Notes: generated by a model not told the origin, from the letters alone. 59,411 nt of DNA from an uncultured Alphaproteobacteria bacterium (GCA_913041535.1 CAJWJK010000009.1:1-59411); one strand, 5' to 3'. Numbered from the stretch's first letter, positions 27,110-37,675 are shown. A program made the numbers and translations.

Positions 27110-28321
27110 CTAATAACCAACTAGATTTGGCTTAAGCCTAATTATGTCAACTGTTTCCCCAACTCTTGCAAATGGAGCATGAGGTCTACGTAGGAGAAGA
27201 CAATCAGCATTAGCGAGAACGGTTAGCATGGATGAATCCTGCGTGGGAAATGGTGTCACAACTAGTTCGCTGTTTACCTCTGAAAGCTTTGCGCGAAGGT
27301 AATCCTCTCGATTGTCATTGGTAGCCACTTCACGGCCCAATATGGCACTTTCAAGTTGTGGGGCTTTATTTGACTGGCCTAAAAGTGTTTGGATTGCTGG
27401 TAAAACAAAAATCAATCCGCACACCAAAGATGACACCGGGTTACCGGGAAGCCCAAGCATAGGAACTGAGTTAAATGTGCCAAACATCAGAGGTTTTCCG
27501 GGCCGCATTGCAACTTGCCAAAAATTGGTTTTAAGCCCGCACTGTTCGAAAACTGTTTGTACCATGTCATACTCACCAACCGAAGCCCCTCCCATGGTAA
27601 CTAGCAAGTCAGATCCTTTCACCATATTTGCAACGCCCAGAAGCGATTCTCTGGTATCCATTGCTATTCCAAGGTCTGTTGGATCAGCGCCATTATTTGA
27701 AAGTAAGGCTGCCATTGCCAAAGTGTTAGAACTGACAATTTGATTCTGGCCCACTGGTTCACCCGGACGAACGACTTCATCACCCGTAGCCAGTAGCGAT
27801 ACACGAGGTCGCTTTTTTACACAGACCCACGGACGGTTCATCGCAGCTGCAAGGCCAATTTCTCGCGCACCTAAGCAGGTCCCGGCACGAATGCCTAGAT
27901 CTCCGGTTTTGAAATCAAGTCCAGCTACCCTAATATAATGACCACGTGGTGGCTTTTCGGAGACTGTTATTGTCGAGGCGTCGCGACGGACATTTTCTTG
28001 TATGACAATAGCGTCCGCACCTGTCGGAACAGGGCCACCGGTAAAAATTTGGACCGCTTGGTCCTTTTCAATAGCTCCGTTAAATGCTCCGCCAGCTGGC
28101 GCCTCTCCAATTACCTTTAAAACGGCAGGGAGTGTCTCGAGATCCTGGTAACGCACGGCGTAACCATCCATAGCAGAAAATGCGACAGGTGGTTGTGTCA
28201 GGGAAGCATGGAGGTCTTCCGCAAGTGTTCTGCCATTAGCTTGAGGGAGAGCTACAATTTCATTGGCAACTGGAGTCAAGCTGCTGATAATCCGGGTTCG
28301 AGCTTCAGAAACTGATATCAT
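27110..28321 (-). CDS. moeA: Molybdopterin molybdenumtransferase MoeA
   Basis: Inserts molybdate into adenylated molybdopterin, the last step of Moco synthesis. The 403-residue protein has the MoeA domain order: PPVAFSAMDGYAVR, IFTGGPVPTGADAIVIQENV, RVSLLATGDEVVRPGE with QIVSSNTLAM, the MoCF-type core VTMGGASVGEYDMV, QVAMRPGKPLMFG and the LGLPGNPVSSLVC motif, then a C-terminal beta domain. It is the last gene of a tight reverse group trpD-trpC-moaC-moeA with 3-base gaps, so it is probably made from one transcript. lexA follows after about 150 bases with its own operator. Confidence 0.95.
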   Translation of the reverse strand: MISVSEARTRIISSLTPVANEIVALPQANGRTLAEDLHASLTQPPVAFSAMDGYAVRYQDLETLPAVLKVIGEAPAGGAFNGAIEKDQAVQIFTGGPVPTGADAIVIQENVRRDASTITVSEKPPRGHYIRVAGLDFKTGDLGIRAGTCLGAREIGLAAAMNRPWVCVKKRPRVSLLATGDEVVRPGEPVGQNQIVSSNTLAMAALLSNNGADPTDLGIAMDTRESLLGVANMVKGSDLLVTMGGASVGEYDMVQTVFEQCGLKTNFWQVAMRPGKPLMFGTFNSVPMLGLPGNPVSSLVCGLIFVLPAIQTLLGQSNKAPQLESAILGREVATNDNREDYLRAKLSEVNSELVVTPFPTQDSSMLTVLANADCLLLRRPHAPFARVGETVDIIRLKPNLVGY

Positions 28322-28324
28322 TGA

Positions 28325-28801
28325 TTAATCAGAATTATATTCACCTGACCGGCCGCCAGATTTGTGCAAAAGACGGACTTCAGTAATCCTCATGTCTCGA
28401 TCAACGGCCTTACACATGTCATACAGCGTAAGAGAGGCTATTGAGACAGCTGCTAACGCCTCCATTTCGACGCCTGTCTTGTCACTAGTCTTGCATGTGG
28501 CTGTCACACAAACGGCATTTGAATTTGGATCGCATTCCAAATCTACGGTCACGGCAGTTAAAGGTAAGGGGTGACATAACGGGATGAGGTCAGCTGTACG
28601 TTTAGCAGCTAGTATTCCTGCAATCCGTGCAGCTGCCAGCACATCGCCCTTTGGCAGAGACTCCTCTTGAATAAGTTGCAATGTTTCCGGGCGCATATCG
28701 ATACGACCACTTGCCACAGCGATGCGCTCTGTCTTAGTTTTGTGCGTAACGTCGACCATTTTTGCATGGCCGCTTGCATCGAGATGGGTCAGTTTTGCCA
28801 A
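28325..28801 (-). CDS. moaC: Cyclic pyranopterin monophosphate synthase MoaC
   Basis: Second enzyme in the first step of Moco synthesis; it turns the MoaA product into cyclic pyranopterin monophosphate. The 158-residue protein has [53 protein letters not shown] and [14 protein letters not shown], all family blocks including the active-site histidine and lysine. It sits between trpC and moeA with 3-base gaps on both sides. moaA is not in the window. Confidence 0.96.
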   Translation of the reverse strand: MAKLTHLDASGHAKMVDVTHKTKTERIAVASGRIDMRPETLQLIQEESLPKGDVLAAARIAGILAAKRTADLIPLCHPLPLTAVTVDLECDPNSNAVCVTATCKTSDKTGVEMEALAAVSIASLTLYDMCKAVDRDMRITEVRLLHKSGGRSGEYNSD

Positions 28802-28804
28802 TTA

Positions 28805-29620
28805 TCACCTCGTCACGTTCTGAGTTGCGGAAATGGAGAGTAACATACGAGTTGCGCGCTCTACATCAGGTGAGCTCATCAAGGATTCTCCCACAAGAAA
28901 ACAGCTAACCCCTTTATCGTTTAAGCGCTTAAGGTCTGCGGCAGACTGCAGGCCACTTTCACTTATGACTAGCTTGTTGGGCTCTAGCAATTTTATTAGC
29001 CTCTCCGTAGTTGATAAATCCACCTCAAGCGTTGCTAGATCACGATTATTGATACCAATAAGGTTAGATTTAAGTTTGCTGGCTCTCTCAAGCTCTGTTT
29101 CGTTATGGATTTCTATAAGTACATCTAGACCAATATCTGTTGCAGCATATTCAATCTCGGCAGCTGCAATATCATCAACTGCAGCAAGAATTAATAAAAG
29201 ACAATCTGCACCGATTGCTCGAGTTTCCAAGGCTTGATAAGGATTTAGAATAAAGTCTTTACGAAGTATGGGTAACAATGAAGCGGAGCGCACTGCACGT
29301 AGATGGGAATCACAACCCTGGAAATATGGCTCATCAGTTAGAACAGATAAACACGTGGCACCACCAGCGGTGTAAGCTTCAGCAAGTATGGTTGGATTAA
29401 AATCCTTCCTTATTAGCCCTTTGCTAGGTGAGGCACGTTTAATTTCAGCTATTAAGCCATAATCACCGCCAGCCCGAGCATTACGCAGAGTCGATTCGAA
29501 TCCGCGCGATGGATCCACGTGAGATATCAATCGCTCAAGGTCACTTAGCGATACTCTTGCCATACGTTCAGAAACAAAACGTTGCTTATCCGCACAGATT
29601 TTGGAGAGCAAATCACTCAT
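28805..29620 (-). CDS. trpC: Indole-3-glycerol phosphate synthase
   Basis: Fourth step of tryptophan synthesis. The 271-residue TIM barrel has LIAEIKRASPSKGLI, GGATCLSVLTDEPYFQG, PILRKDFILNPYQ with the catalytic lysine, ADCLLLILAA, LIEIHNETELERA, IGINNRDLATLEVD and VISESGLQS. It follows trpD by 3 bases, so the two are coupled. This is monofunctional TrpC without a fused TrpF. Confidence 0.95.
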   Translation of the reverse strand: MSDLLSKICADKQRFVSERMARVSLSDLERLISHVDPSRGFESTLRNARAGGDYGLIAEIKRASPSKGLIRKDFNPTILAEAYTAGGATCLSVLTDEPYFQGCDSHLRAVRSASLLPILRKDFILNPYQALETRAIGADCLLLILAAVDDIAAAEIEYAATDIGLDVLIEIHNETELERASKLKSNLIGINNRDLATLEVDLSTTERLIKLLEPNKLVISESGLQSAADLKRLNDKGVSCFLVGESLMSSPDVERATRMLLSISATQNVTR

Positions 29621-29623
29621 CTT

Positions 29624-30670
29624 CTATGGCTCCGTCGCGGCGCTTGTTTCGTTTGAGATTTCAATCAGTTTCTCAAGTGCCCTACGAGCACGTCCGTCGT
29701 CTATCGCCCGAGAAGCAAGTTCAACCCCCTTCTTAGGACAGTCAACTTGACCCGCTACAACTAAAGCTGCTCCAGCGTTAGCTAGCGCAATATCGCGGAA
29801 TGGATTCTTGAGACCTGATAACATGTCCGTAATTGCGCGTGCGTTTTCATCAGCATCAGAGCCCTTAAGGTCCTCTATATTAGATTTCGGCAGACCAAAA
29901 TCTTCGTTGGTAAGTTCAAATGTACGCACTTTGCCATTCTTCAACTCCGCAATTTGTGTAGTTCCTGTAGTAGTTATTTCGTCGAGACCATCAGATCCAT
30001 GTGCTATCCAAACGTGGGTTGAGCCAAGATTTCTGAGAACCTCTGCCATTGGCACTAGCCACTGCGGCGAATATACACCTATGAGCTGCCTTTTAGCGGA
30101 AGCTGGGCTTGAAAGCGGACCGAGTAGGTTGAAAATCGTCCTGGTGCCAAGCTCAACACGTGTGCTCGCTACGTGTCGCATTGCACCATGGTGTCGAGGC
30201 GCCATCAGAAAGCCAATACCCGCTTTCTGAATACACTTTTCAACAAGTTCAACTGCCGTATCAATCTTTACACCAAGCGCTAACAGTACATCTGCTGATC
30301 CACAACGAGATGAGAGGGCTTTATTCCCATGTTTTGCGACTGGAACGCCACAGCCGGCCGCGATCAAACTTGCAGCAGTAGAAATATTGTATGTGCCAGA
30401 TGAGTCTCCACCAGTACCGCAAGTATCAATTGTTCCATTTGGCGCAGTTACAGCTAATGCTTTATCTCGCATAATGCTGGCGCCTCCAGTTATCTCTTCG
30501 ACAGTCTCACCGCGTACCCTCATTCCCATAAGAAAGGCTCCCATTTGGGAATTAGTAGCATTTCCGGTCATCATGATATCAAACGCGTTCCGGGCGTCCT
30601 CTGTGTTCAGAGTATCGCCGGATGCTATTCGTTCAATATAGGGTTTTAGATCGTTGTTACCATTTGACAC
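29624..30670 (-). CDS. trpD: Anthranilate phosphoribosyltransferase
   Basis: Joins anthranilate and PRPP in tryptophan synthesis. The 348-residue protein has AFLMGMRVRGETVEE, the PRPP loop DTCGTGGDSSGTYNIST, VAKHGNKALSSRCGSADVL, FLMAPRHHGAMRHV, RTIFNLLGPLSSPA and IAHGSDGLDEIT. It is the first gene of the reverse group trpD-trpC-moaC-moeA. In many Alphaproteobacteria trpE and trpG sit immediately before trpD; here the next gene upstream is a divergent deacetylase, so trpEG must be elsewhere or absent. The 226 bases upstream are AT-rich and probably hold the promoter, but no clean boxes are seen. Confidence 0.95.
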   Translation of the reverse strand: MSNGNNDLKPYIERIASGDTLNTEDARNAFDIMMTGNATNSQMGAFLMGMRVRGETVEEITGGASIMRDKALAVTAPNGTIDTCGTGGDSSGTYNISTAASLIAAGCGVPVAKHGNKALSSRCGSADVLLALGVKIDTAVELVEKCIQKAGIGFLMAPRHHGAMRHVASTRVELGTRTIFNLLGPLSSPASAKRQLIGVYSPQWLVPMAEVLRNLGSTHVWIAHGSDGLDEITTTGTTQIAELKNGKVRTFELTNEDFGLPKSNIEDLKGSDADENARAITDMLSGLKNPFRDIALANAGAALVVAGQVDCPKKGVELASRAIDDGRARRALEKLIEISNETSAATEP

Positions 30671-30896
30671 GGCAAGCTCACCATATATCTCATTTGCACG
30701 TTATCAACTTAACTGGGAAAGTAAGCAGTCTAGACCGCTCTCCGTCAAGCAACACGGTCATTCAATGTTGCCAGTAGAGCAATTATTTTAGCATCTTGTA
30801 GCAGATATTAAATATAACGACTTATACCAGAATATATAAAAAGATGAATATAGGGAAAGCATTTGTAAGCGGATGTAATAGATTGCCTGGCAGCTA

Positions 30897-31901
30897 ATGA
30901 ACTTTGGTCGCTGGATTACAAAAAAGCATTCTTGGTGGTTACGGCTACTTTTGTTGTTAGCGCTTGTAGCACTTTTGGCTGTGTTATATTTAAGCTTGTC
31001 TCCGTGGAGTACTAGTGTTCAACAAATAGATGCAATATCTGGATTGGCGCACAAATCTTCGTTGGATGAAGCCATTCCAATTCCAGCCGAGAGAAAAGCA
31101 TCGACCAAAAATAATATTGACGAAAAATCAGAGTCAGCAACTCTGGATTTCGAACCACAGGTTGAGGAGACGTTTGGACAAACCAGTCATCAAGCTATTG
31201 GTGAAGATAGTCCTGTCGCGCATAAACCGTTAATAGCTATTGTAATAGATGACCTCGGGCTAAATGAAAGTAATACCGAGGCTGCTATTGCACTTCCTTC
31301 ATACGTAACATTATCCTTTTTACCTTACTCTCGTTCGTTGAGTGTGCATACATCAAGTGCCAGGGCGGCTGGACACGAACTTTTGGCTCATATTCCGATG
31401 GAGCCGATGAGCTCTGTTTTTGACCCAGGCCCTAATGCACTCCTAACCAGTCACGAGGAATCAGAAATAACGAAGCGGTTACGATGGCATCTCGCCCAGT
31501 TTAGTGGTTACGTGGGGGTAAACAACCATATGGGCAGCCGATTCACCGCTTGGGCTATTGGCATGCGCGCGGTTATGGGTGAACTAAAAAAGAGAGATCT
31601 TTTCTTTTTGGATTCACGTACAACCGCTGCCACTATTGGCAAACCAGTAGCTCATGAAATTGGAGTGCCTTACTTGTACCGTAATGTCTTTCTTGATAAT
31701 GACCCAGACCCAGACGCGATTGCTCAACAATTGCTTTTAACCGAGGAGATAGCAAAGAATAATGGTTTTGTCGTTGCAATCGGTCATCCAAAGAAGGTAA
31801 CGCTCAACGCTCTTAAAACGTGGCTTCCAAGCCTAAGCGATCGCGGCTTCAATCCAGTCTCTCTAACACATGTTTTAGAATATGAGACATCACGAAGGTA
31901 G
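30897..31901 (+). CDS. Divergent polysaccharide deacetylase family protein (YibQ-like)
   Basis: A 334-residue envelope protein of the divergent polysaccharide deacetylase family. A basic start (RWITKKHSWW) precedes one membrane helix at about 17-35, followed by a low-complexity linker of about 70 residues and then the deacetylase-like barrel from PLIAIVIDDLGLNESNTEAA. Other blocks are VTLSFLPYSRS, AGHELLAHIPMEPM, VGVNNHMGSRFT, FFLDSRTTAAT and FVVAIGHPKKVTLNALK. The double aspartate (IDD) and the histidine of NNHMGS correspond to deacetylase metal positions. The substrate is not known; a role in cell-wall or envelope maintenance is inferred from the family and its single N-terminal anchor. It faces the ppiD-like gene 13 bases away. 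Confidence 0.82.
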   Translation: MNFGRWITKKHSWWLRLLLLLALVALLAVLYLSLSPWSTSVQQIDAISGLAHKSSLDEAIPIPAERKASTKNNIDEKSESATLDFEPQVEETFGQTSHQAIGEDSPVAHKPLIAIVIDDLGLNESNTEAAIALPSYVTLSFLPYSRSLSVHTSSARAAGHELLAHIPMEPMSSVFDPGPNALLTSHEESEITKRLRWHLAQFSGYVGVNNHMGSRFTAWAIGMRAVMGELKKRDLFFLDSRTTAATIGKPVAHEIGVPYLYRNVFLDNDPDPDAIAQQLLLTEEIAKNNGFVVAIGHPKKVTLNALKTWLPSLSDRGFNPVSLTHVLEYETSRR

Positions 31902-31914
31902 CCCGTTTAGAAGA

Positions 31915-33798
31915 TTAGAATGATGTTTCCAGTGTCTCCTGGTCTATTTCAACGCCAAGGTTAGTAATCAGAAACGTACGATATTGGCGCCAAATATCAT
32001 CTGCAATGCTTTCTTTTAAAGCATCGTAGATATTTAGGTAATCATTGGATTTTCTGTCTACCGAAACCGAAAGAACATCGCTGATGCGAGCAATAGTTAT
32101 ACCATTCCCTTCACTCATAGGGGCTATGACAATTTCACCAATTGGGAGAGAAAACAAAAGCTGAGCTAATTCACGCGATATAAACTCATCTTCGGCTCCG
32201 AAACGAGAAAATGGTTTGCTTGTTACTAATGTTAGACCTTGTTCATTAGCTAATTCTGTGAAGTTTCGACCTCCTTTGACCATACTTACTATTTCAGCCG
32301 CTGTCTTTTTCGTAACTGATTCCCTCTGAGCGCGCGACCAGTCTTTGGAAACTATTTCTACAATTTTCTCAAATGGAAAAGGTTCTGTTGGAATAACTCG
32401 CTCGACGCGAAGGACATATGTAAGACCTTCGTTAGATTCGGTAATAGGGGTCTCCATACCTTCCACGGAAGTAAAAATAGTATCGAGGAACTCTGGGTCT
32501 GTTGGTATGTTTTGGACCCGCTCACCCTCCTGATTAAGTCCGTTTCTATCGATGAGATCAATGTAATGTGCCGTAAGGTCAACTCGCGCTGCGGCTTCAG
32601 CAAGTGATGCCCCTCCTGCTAATTCATCGTCGATGGTGTTCGAAATTTCGTATAGAGAATCTGCTGCCTTACTTAAGGCAACTTCTGCGAGAATTTCTGA
32701 CCGAACATCTTCAAACTCTGGTTCATAACCGGGAATAATTTTTACGAGATGGTATATATGCCAGCCGAATTCAGTTTGTATAACGGGGCTGATATCGTTT
32801 TCAAATAAGGCAAAAACGATATCGCGAGCTTCTTGAGGCAAATCCATGCGTTTGAGTGTGCCCAAGGATAGTGAGTCTGCATTGGTAGCCATTAGTTCTT
32901 GTGCGACAAGAGAGAACTCCTTCCCGCTCTGGAGTTGTCTAAGCGCGGAATTTGCTATGTCTACTTGGGCAAAGAGCATTTGTTTAATCTTTCGCGTTTC
33001 GGGCTCATGCAGTTCCTCGAATCGGTGCTCAAATTCCTCGCGCAACTCTATTTCACTAACTTTAACCTCGTTAATTAAATCCTCTGGCGTCAAAGTAATA
33101 TATGTTACTGATCTGTACTCAGGGGCATAAAACTTCTTAATGTTGTCAGCATAGTGACCAGCCAATGTCGTTGAACTGGGTTTTTCTATCCTGCCAGATG
33201 GTACCAGAGGAATTGTCACCGTCTCAGCGATCCGACGCTCGGTGCGGCGTTGGTAAAACGTATCGACGAGACTTCGAGGCACTCCTACTCCTGCAGAGAT
33301 GCTTGTCAGAATTTGTTGGCGTCTTATCTCTATACGGTGCTGTTCTTCGTACGCATCCGTTGTTAGCCCAGCGTTTTGGAGCGCAAAATTGTATATATTT
33401 GCATCAAATAAACCATGTGTATTCTGAAAGGCGGGGTTGGAGCGAATCGATTTAGCCACCACACTGTCCGATACAAGGAGATTCATCGTGCGTCCGGTCT
33501 CATCAAGCAGCGCCGTATCAACCAGTTGGTTTGTTGTAATGTCAACCAACCCCAGTCGTTTGGCTTCTTCTGGTGTTATTGTTCGAGATAGGCGGGTGGA
33601 TGCTTGTTGGTGGTTTCGTTGGTAGGCGTTATAAAATTCGCCTATGGATATTTCGCGTTCACCAACTTTTATCACAGCGGCGTTGGGATCAGGCGTGAAG
33701 ATATCATTCACTCCCCAGCCGGCAAAACTTGCCGCTAATAATATGAGAAAGCCTTTTACAACCCAGCTGCCGGCCGATTTTCGTAAATTAATAAGCAT
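31915..33798 (-). CDS. ppiD: PpiD-like membrane-anchored peptidyl-prolyl isomerase/chaperone
   Basis: Inner-membrane foldase that helps newly secreted proteins in the periplasm. The 627-residue protein has one N-terminal helix (VVKGFLILLAASFAGWGVND), a SurA/PpiD-type chaperone segment with AAVIKVGEREISIGEFYNAYQR, then a central parvulin domain at about residues 265-360 (EPETRKIKQMLFAQ, QLQSGKEFSLVAQEL, LGTLKRMDLPQEARDIVF, TEFGWHIYHLVKI) and a long helical end. Length and order match PpiD. The same position next to tpiA is standard for this gene in Alphaproteobacteria. Whether the parvulin domain is active cannot be told by eye. Confidence 0.88.
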   Translation of the reverse strand: MLINLRKSAGSWVVKGFLILLAASFAGWGVNDIFTPDPNAAVIKVGEREISIGEFYNAYQRNHQQASTRLSRTITPEEAKRLGLVDITTNQLVDTALLDETGRTMNLLVSDSVVAKSIRSNPAFQNTHGLFDANIYNFALQNAGLTTDAYEEQHRIEIRRQQILTSISAGVGVPRSLVDTFYQRRTERRIAETVTIPLVPSGRIEKPSSTTLAGHYADNIKKFYAPEYRSVTYITLTPEDLINEVKVSEIELREEFEHRFEELHEPETRKIKQMLFAQVDIANSALRQLQSGKEFSLVAQELMATNADSLSLGTLKRMDLPQEARDIVFALFENDISPVIQTEFGWHIYHLVKIIPGYEPEFEDVRSEILAEVALSKAADSLYEISNTIDDELAGGASLAEAAARVDLTAHYIDLIDRNGLNQEGERVQNIPTDPEFLDTIFTSVEGMETPITESNEGLTYVLRVERVIPTEPFPFEKIVEIVSKDWSRAQRESVTKKTAAEIVSMVKGGRNFTELANEQGLTLVTSKPFSRFGAEDEFISRELAQLLFSLPIGEIVIAPMSEGNGITIARISDVLSVSVDRKSNDYLNIYDALKESIADDIWRQYRTFLITNLGVEIDQETLETSF

Positions 33799-33885
33799 TA
33801 GATGATGATAGGGGGGGTTGTGCCATCACTACAAGTAAAGATGTGTGGCTGGTAAGACCGTTATCTTTCTGGTAAATGGCATAAC

Positions 33886-34680
33886 GTGAGTAGACCTGCA
33901 TCTTTTGTCTCGAGTTCCATAAGCACGCCACTAGTGGTGGCCAACTGGAAGATGAATCATTTGCGTGATTCTGCTAGTGGTGTGATTACATCACTTACTG
34001 AGATGGTTGGTAGCAATAACGTATTATGTGACATTGTTATCTGCCCACCTGCTACATTACTTATAGAAATCTCAAAGAGCCTTACTAAAAGTTCGGTTCT
34101 TCTTGGGGCGCAGGACTGTCATACTGAAAGCAGTGGGGCTTACACTGGTGATATAAGCGCTGAGATGTTGGTGGATGCTGGATGTGAATACGTTATAGTA
34201 GGTCACTCCGAACGGCGGATTGGGTGTGGCGAGACAGATACGCAAATTAAGGCCAAGGCAGAAGCAGCTCATAGTGTTGGCTTGATACCAATAATTTGTG
34301 TAGGGGAAACAGCTGAAGAGCGTCAAAAGGGTCATACTCTCGATACTGTAAAGAGGCAGCTTGCTGATTCACTGCCATCCGATTACAACAAAAATAATAC
34401 TGTGGTTGCCTACGAGCCAGTATGGGCTATTGGTAGCGGGAAAACTCCCACGGTAACCGAAATTGTAGATGTGCATAGGTATATACGTGGTTGCTTAGAA
34501 ACCAACCAACATGATGACTTGGGGTCGGTGCGCGTACTTTATGGCGGTTCAGTCAATCCTGAAACGGCGCCTTCATTGGCTGATATTGAGAGCGTAAATG
34601 GTGCTCTAGTAGGTGGAGCCAGCCTGTCCGCCGAACCTTTCTGGCGTATTGTTGAAATATTTGCATCGTCAAAGCATTAA
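33886..34680 (+). CDS. tpiA: Triosephosphate isomerase
   Basis: Glycolytic enzyme that interconverts DHAP and glyceraldehyde 3-phosphate. The 264-residue TIM barrel has VVANWKMN with the catalytic K22, VIVGHSERR with H107, VVAYEPVWAIGSGKTPT with E177 (the first part of the flexible loop), and VLYGGSVNPE. The GTG at 33886 gives a start about 12 residues longer than E. coli TpiA; it is the best start codon in frame. It diverges from ppiD with 87 bases between starts, and secG follows after 99 bases. Confidence 0.95.
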   Translation: MSRPASFVSSSISTPLVVANWKMNHLRDSASGVITSLTEMVGSNNVLCDIVICPPATLLIEISKSLTKSSVLLGAQDCHTESSGAYTGDISAEMLVDAGCEYVIVGHSERRIGCGETDTQIKAKAEAAHSVGLIPIICVGETAEERQKGHTLDTVKRQLADSLPSDYNKNNTVVAYEPVWAIGSGKTPTVTEIVDVHRYIRGCLETNQHDDLGSVRVLYGGSVNPETAPSLADIESVNGALVGGASLSAEPFWRIVEIFASSKH

Positions 34681-34779
34681 TGTTGCTAGGTAATGAATTA
34701 GGTATTCTGTTGGCACAGAGCCATCAGGTTGGTATATGAGTGTTAGGTATTGGCCATTTAGTAACTGGCTTGTGGAACT

Positions 34780-35118
34780 ATGGAAACTATTCTTTTAGTC
34801 ATTCATCTTTTACTAGCTCTCACTCTTGTCATAGTCGTTCTTCTGCAAAAGAGTGAAGGTGGGGGATTGGGCATCGGTGGTCCAAGCGGTGGCGGTCCAG
34901 GAAATATGATGAGTGGCCGCACTGCAGCTGACGTACTCACGCGCACCACCGCTGTTCTTGCTGGTTTGTTTATTGCGACCAGTTTAGCGCTTGCGATAAT
35001 GGCCGGCGGAACACCGTCCACTAGCTCTGTAATAGAGACTGAGCCAGAGAAATTAGAGGTCGAATCTATGGTTAAGTCTCCAGAACCTGCTGAACGATCA
35101 GTACCGCTATCAGAATAG
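34780..35118 (+). CDS. secG: Preprotein translocase subunit SecG
   Basis: Small membrane subunit of the SecYEG translocon. The 112-residue protein has two helices, LLVIHLLLALTLVIVVLLQ and AVLAGLFIATSLALAIMAGG, with the conserved loop between them (GGGLGIGG, then GRTAADVLTRTTAVL). A Glu/Pro-rich tail of about 35 residues follows. The tpiA-secG-pyrG order is typical. In E. coli a tRNA-Leu gene follows secG; none is present here. Confidence 0.93.
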   Translation: METILLVIHLLLALTLVIVVLLQKSEGGGLGIGGPSGGGPGNMMSGRTAADVLTRTTAVLAGLFIATSLALAIMAGGTPSTSSVIETEPEKLEVESMVKSPEPAERSVPLSE

Positions 35119-35180
35119 AATCACTCAAATGCTAATTTCGCGTTGAGGCAGCAGCCCACCTTGATGTATGCTGTCGGTCC

Positions 35181-36809
35181 ATGACGCGGTTTGTGTTTAT
35201 TACTGGCGGTGTGGTTTCGTCATTAGGCAAGGGTTTGGCATCAGCGGCACTTGGCGCGCTCTTGCAAGCGCGCGGTTATTCGGTGCGACTTCGCAAGTTT
35301 GATCCTTATCTAAACGTAGACCCAGGCACAATGAGTCCTTATCAACATGGGGAAGTTTACGTTACAGATGACGGCGCTGAGACTGACCTTGATCTTGGGC
35401 ATTATGAACGATTCACTGGTGTGCCGTCGCGACGCAGCGATAGCGTAACGGCCGGCCGGCTGTATCAGAGCTTAATTGCTCAAGAGAGACGTGGCGACTT
35501 TCTTGGGGGCACAGTGCAGGTTATTCCACATCTTACCGATGCTATTAACGATGTAATCTCTGCAGATTCGGACAATGCTGACTTTGTGCTTTGTGAAATA
35601 GGTGGCACGGTGGGTGACATTGAAGGTCTGCCTTTTTTGGAAGCAATTCGGCAGTTTGGAAATCGAGTCGGACGTGATCATGCAATATTCATTCATCTAA
35701 CGCTGGTTCCGTATATTCCTTCTGCAGCCGAACTTAAAACAAAACCCACACAACACTCGGTCAAAGAGCTTAGAAGTATTGGAATTCAACCCGATATTGT
35801 ACTTTGTCGCTGTGATCGTCCGATTCCAGAACTTGAAAAAAATAAAATAGCCCTGTTCTGTAATGTGAGCCGTTCAGCGGTTATCCCAGCGATTGACGTA
35901 GACACAATATATGAGGTTCCTTTGCGTTATCATGAAGAGGGCTTCGACACACAGGTGTTGGAGGCATTTGGTATTAGAGATTCAAACGAACCTGAGCTAA
36001 AGCGCTGGGAGAAAATTGTCAATAATATTAGATCACCTGAAGGTGACGTAAAGATTGCTATAGTGGGCAAATACACAGGCCTTAAAGACGCATATAAATC
36101 GCTCACTGAAGCACTGGCCCACGGTGGAATCGCAAACCGTGTACGTGTACACCTACAGTGGTTTGAATCTGAGATTTTTGAATCCGAAGATCGCTTGCAA
36201 CATCTGGCTGGGGTAAATGGCGTATTGGTTCCTGGTGGTTTTGGGGAGCGAGGTTCTGAGGGTAAGATTGCGGCAGTGACATTTGCCCGACAACATAATG
36301 TTCCATATTTTGGAATTTGCTTTGGTATGCAGCTCGCTGTAATTGAAGTGGCACGAAACTTGGGCGACATGCCCGAAGCGGGTTCAACAGAGTTTGGACC
36401 GTGTAACGAACCAATTGTTGGGGAGTTGACAGAGTGGCTTCATGGTCAAGAGTTGGAGATTCGGGAGCAAGGGGGCAACCTTGGTGGAACAATGAGGCTT
36501 GGGGCATACGAATGTATAGTGGCCGATGATACCATGGCGCGACGCGTATATGATTCAGAAACGGTATTTGAACGCCACCGTCATCGCTATGAAGTAAACA
36601 TTGGGTACCGGGATCAGCTAGAGAAGTCAGGGCTACTGATATCAGGTATATCACCGGACGGCATGTTGCCAGAAATTGTTGAGCTTTCCGAACACCCCTG
36701 GTTTATGGGAGTACAGTTTCACCCTGAGTTGCGATCCAAGCCATTTTCACCACATCCATTGTTTTCATCCTTTATTAAGGCAGCAGTTAAACAATCGAGG
36801 TTGGTGTAA
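35181..36809 (+). CDS. pyrG: CTP synthase
   Basis: Makes CTP from UTP, ATP and glutamine; CTP is also used by the CdsA at 10258. The 542-residue protein has the N-terminal synthetase domain ([69 protein letters not shown]) and a class I glutaminase domain with the nucleophile C380 in [12 protein letters not shown] and the closing [12 protein letters not shown]. All catalytic blocks are in place. kdsA follows with a 2-base gap. Confidence 0.97.
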   Translation: MTRFVFITGGVVSSLGKGLASAALGALLQARGYSVRLRKFDPYLNVDPGTMSPYQHGEVYVTDDGAETDLDLGHYERFTGVPSRRSDSVTAGRLYQSLIAQERRGDFLGGTVQVIPHLTDAINDVISADSDNADFVLCEIGGTVGDIEGLPFLEAIRQFGNRVGRDHAIFIHLTLVPYIPSAAELKTKPTQHSVKELRSIGIQPDIVLCRCDRPIPELEKNKIALFCNVSRSAVIPAIDVDTIYEVPLRYHEEGFDTQVLEAFGIRDSNEPELKRWEKIVNNIRSPEGDVKIAIVGKYTGLKDAYKSLTEALAHGGIANRVRVHLQWFESEIFESEDRLQHLAGVNGVLVPGGFGERGSEGKIAAVTFARQHNVPYFGICFGMQLAVIEVARNLGDMPEAGSTEFGPCNEPIVGELTEWLHGQELEIREQGGNLGGTMRLGAYECIVADDTMARRVYDSETVFERHRHRYEVNIGYRDQLEKSGLLISGISPDGMLPEIVELSEHPWFMGVQFHPELRSKPFSPHPLFSSFIKAAVKQSRLV

Positions 36810-36811
36810 AG

Positions 36812-37675
36812 GTGGAAGAAAACAGGCATGTACCAGTAGGCTCACTGAAGTTTGGAAATGACAGGCCTTTGATACTTATAGCAGGCCCATGTGCCATGGA
36901 AAGTCGTTCGCATGCAATGGAAATGGCACTCGGTTTATCGGAGATCTGCAGCTCTCTTGAGATTGGTTTTCTCTATAAAACATCATTTGATAAGGCGAAT
37001 CGAACGAGTTGGAACAGCCCGCGTGGCGTTGGCCTTGATAAGGCGCTGGAGATCTTTGCAGACATAAGAAGAGAGGTCGCTTGCCCAGTGATAACAGACG
37101 TTCACGAGCCAGCTCAGTGCGAAATAGTATCGAACGCAGTAGATGTATTGCAGATACCAGCTTTTCTTTGTCGCCAAACAGATTTATTGATGGCGGCTGC
37201 GGCTACAGGTAAGCCAATTAATGTAAAAAAAGGCCAATTCTTGGCCCCATGGGACATGAAAAACGTAGTATCTAAACTTGATGATGCAGGCAATTCAAAT
37301 GTGCTGATCTGTGAACGTGGCGCGAGTTTTGGCTATAACACGCTCGTTAGCGATATGCGTTCCCTTGACATCATGGCAGCTGAGACTGGATGTCCAGTAG
37401 TTTTTGATGCCACACATTCAGTACAACAACCGGGCGGCCAAGGTGGGAGAAGTGGGGGGGAGAGGCGTTTTATCCCAGTACTGGCGCGTGCTGCTGTTGC
37501 TGTTGGTGTGGCGGCACTGTTTATAGAGACTCATCAGGATCCTGATGCTGCACCATCCGATGGTCCCAATATGCTTCCTCTTTCAATGATGAGGGACCTG
37601 CTGAAATCTCTGATCAATATTGACGAAGTTTCGAAAAAATACTGGGTCACAAGGGGAGCCTCATGCCTGCCATAA
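36812..37675 (+). CDS. kdsA: 3-deoxy-D-manno-octulosonate 8-phosphate synthase
   Basis: Makes KDO 8-phosphate from PEP and arabinose 5-phosphate for the LPS inner core. The 287-residue protein has [88 protein letters not shown] and [12 protein letters not shown], all standard. Start is GTG at 36812. The stop overlaps the eno ATG by 13 bases, so PEP-using kdsA and PEP-producing eno are coupled. It links with the lpx genes to complete LPS precursor supply. Confidence 0.95.
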   Translation: MEENRHVPVGSLKFGNDRPLILIAGPCAMESRSHAMEMALGLSEICSSLEIGFLYKTSFDKANRTSWNSPRGVGLDKALEIFADIRREVACPVITDVHEPAQCEIVSNAVDVLQIPAFLCRQTDLLMAAAATGKPINVKKGQFLAPWDMKNVVSKLDDAGNSNVLICERGASFGYNTLVSDMRSLDIMAAETGCPVVFDATHSVQQPGGQGGRSGGERRFIPVLARAAVAVGVAALFIETHQDPDAAPSDGPNMLPLSMMRDLLKSLINIDEVSKKYWVTRGASCLP

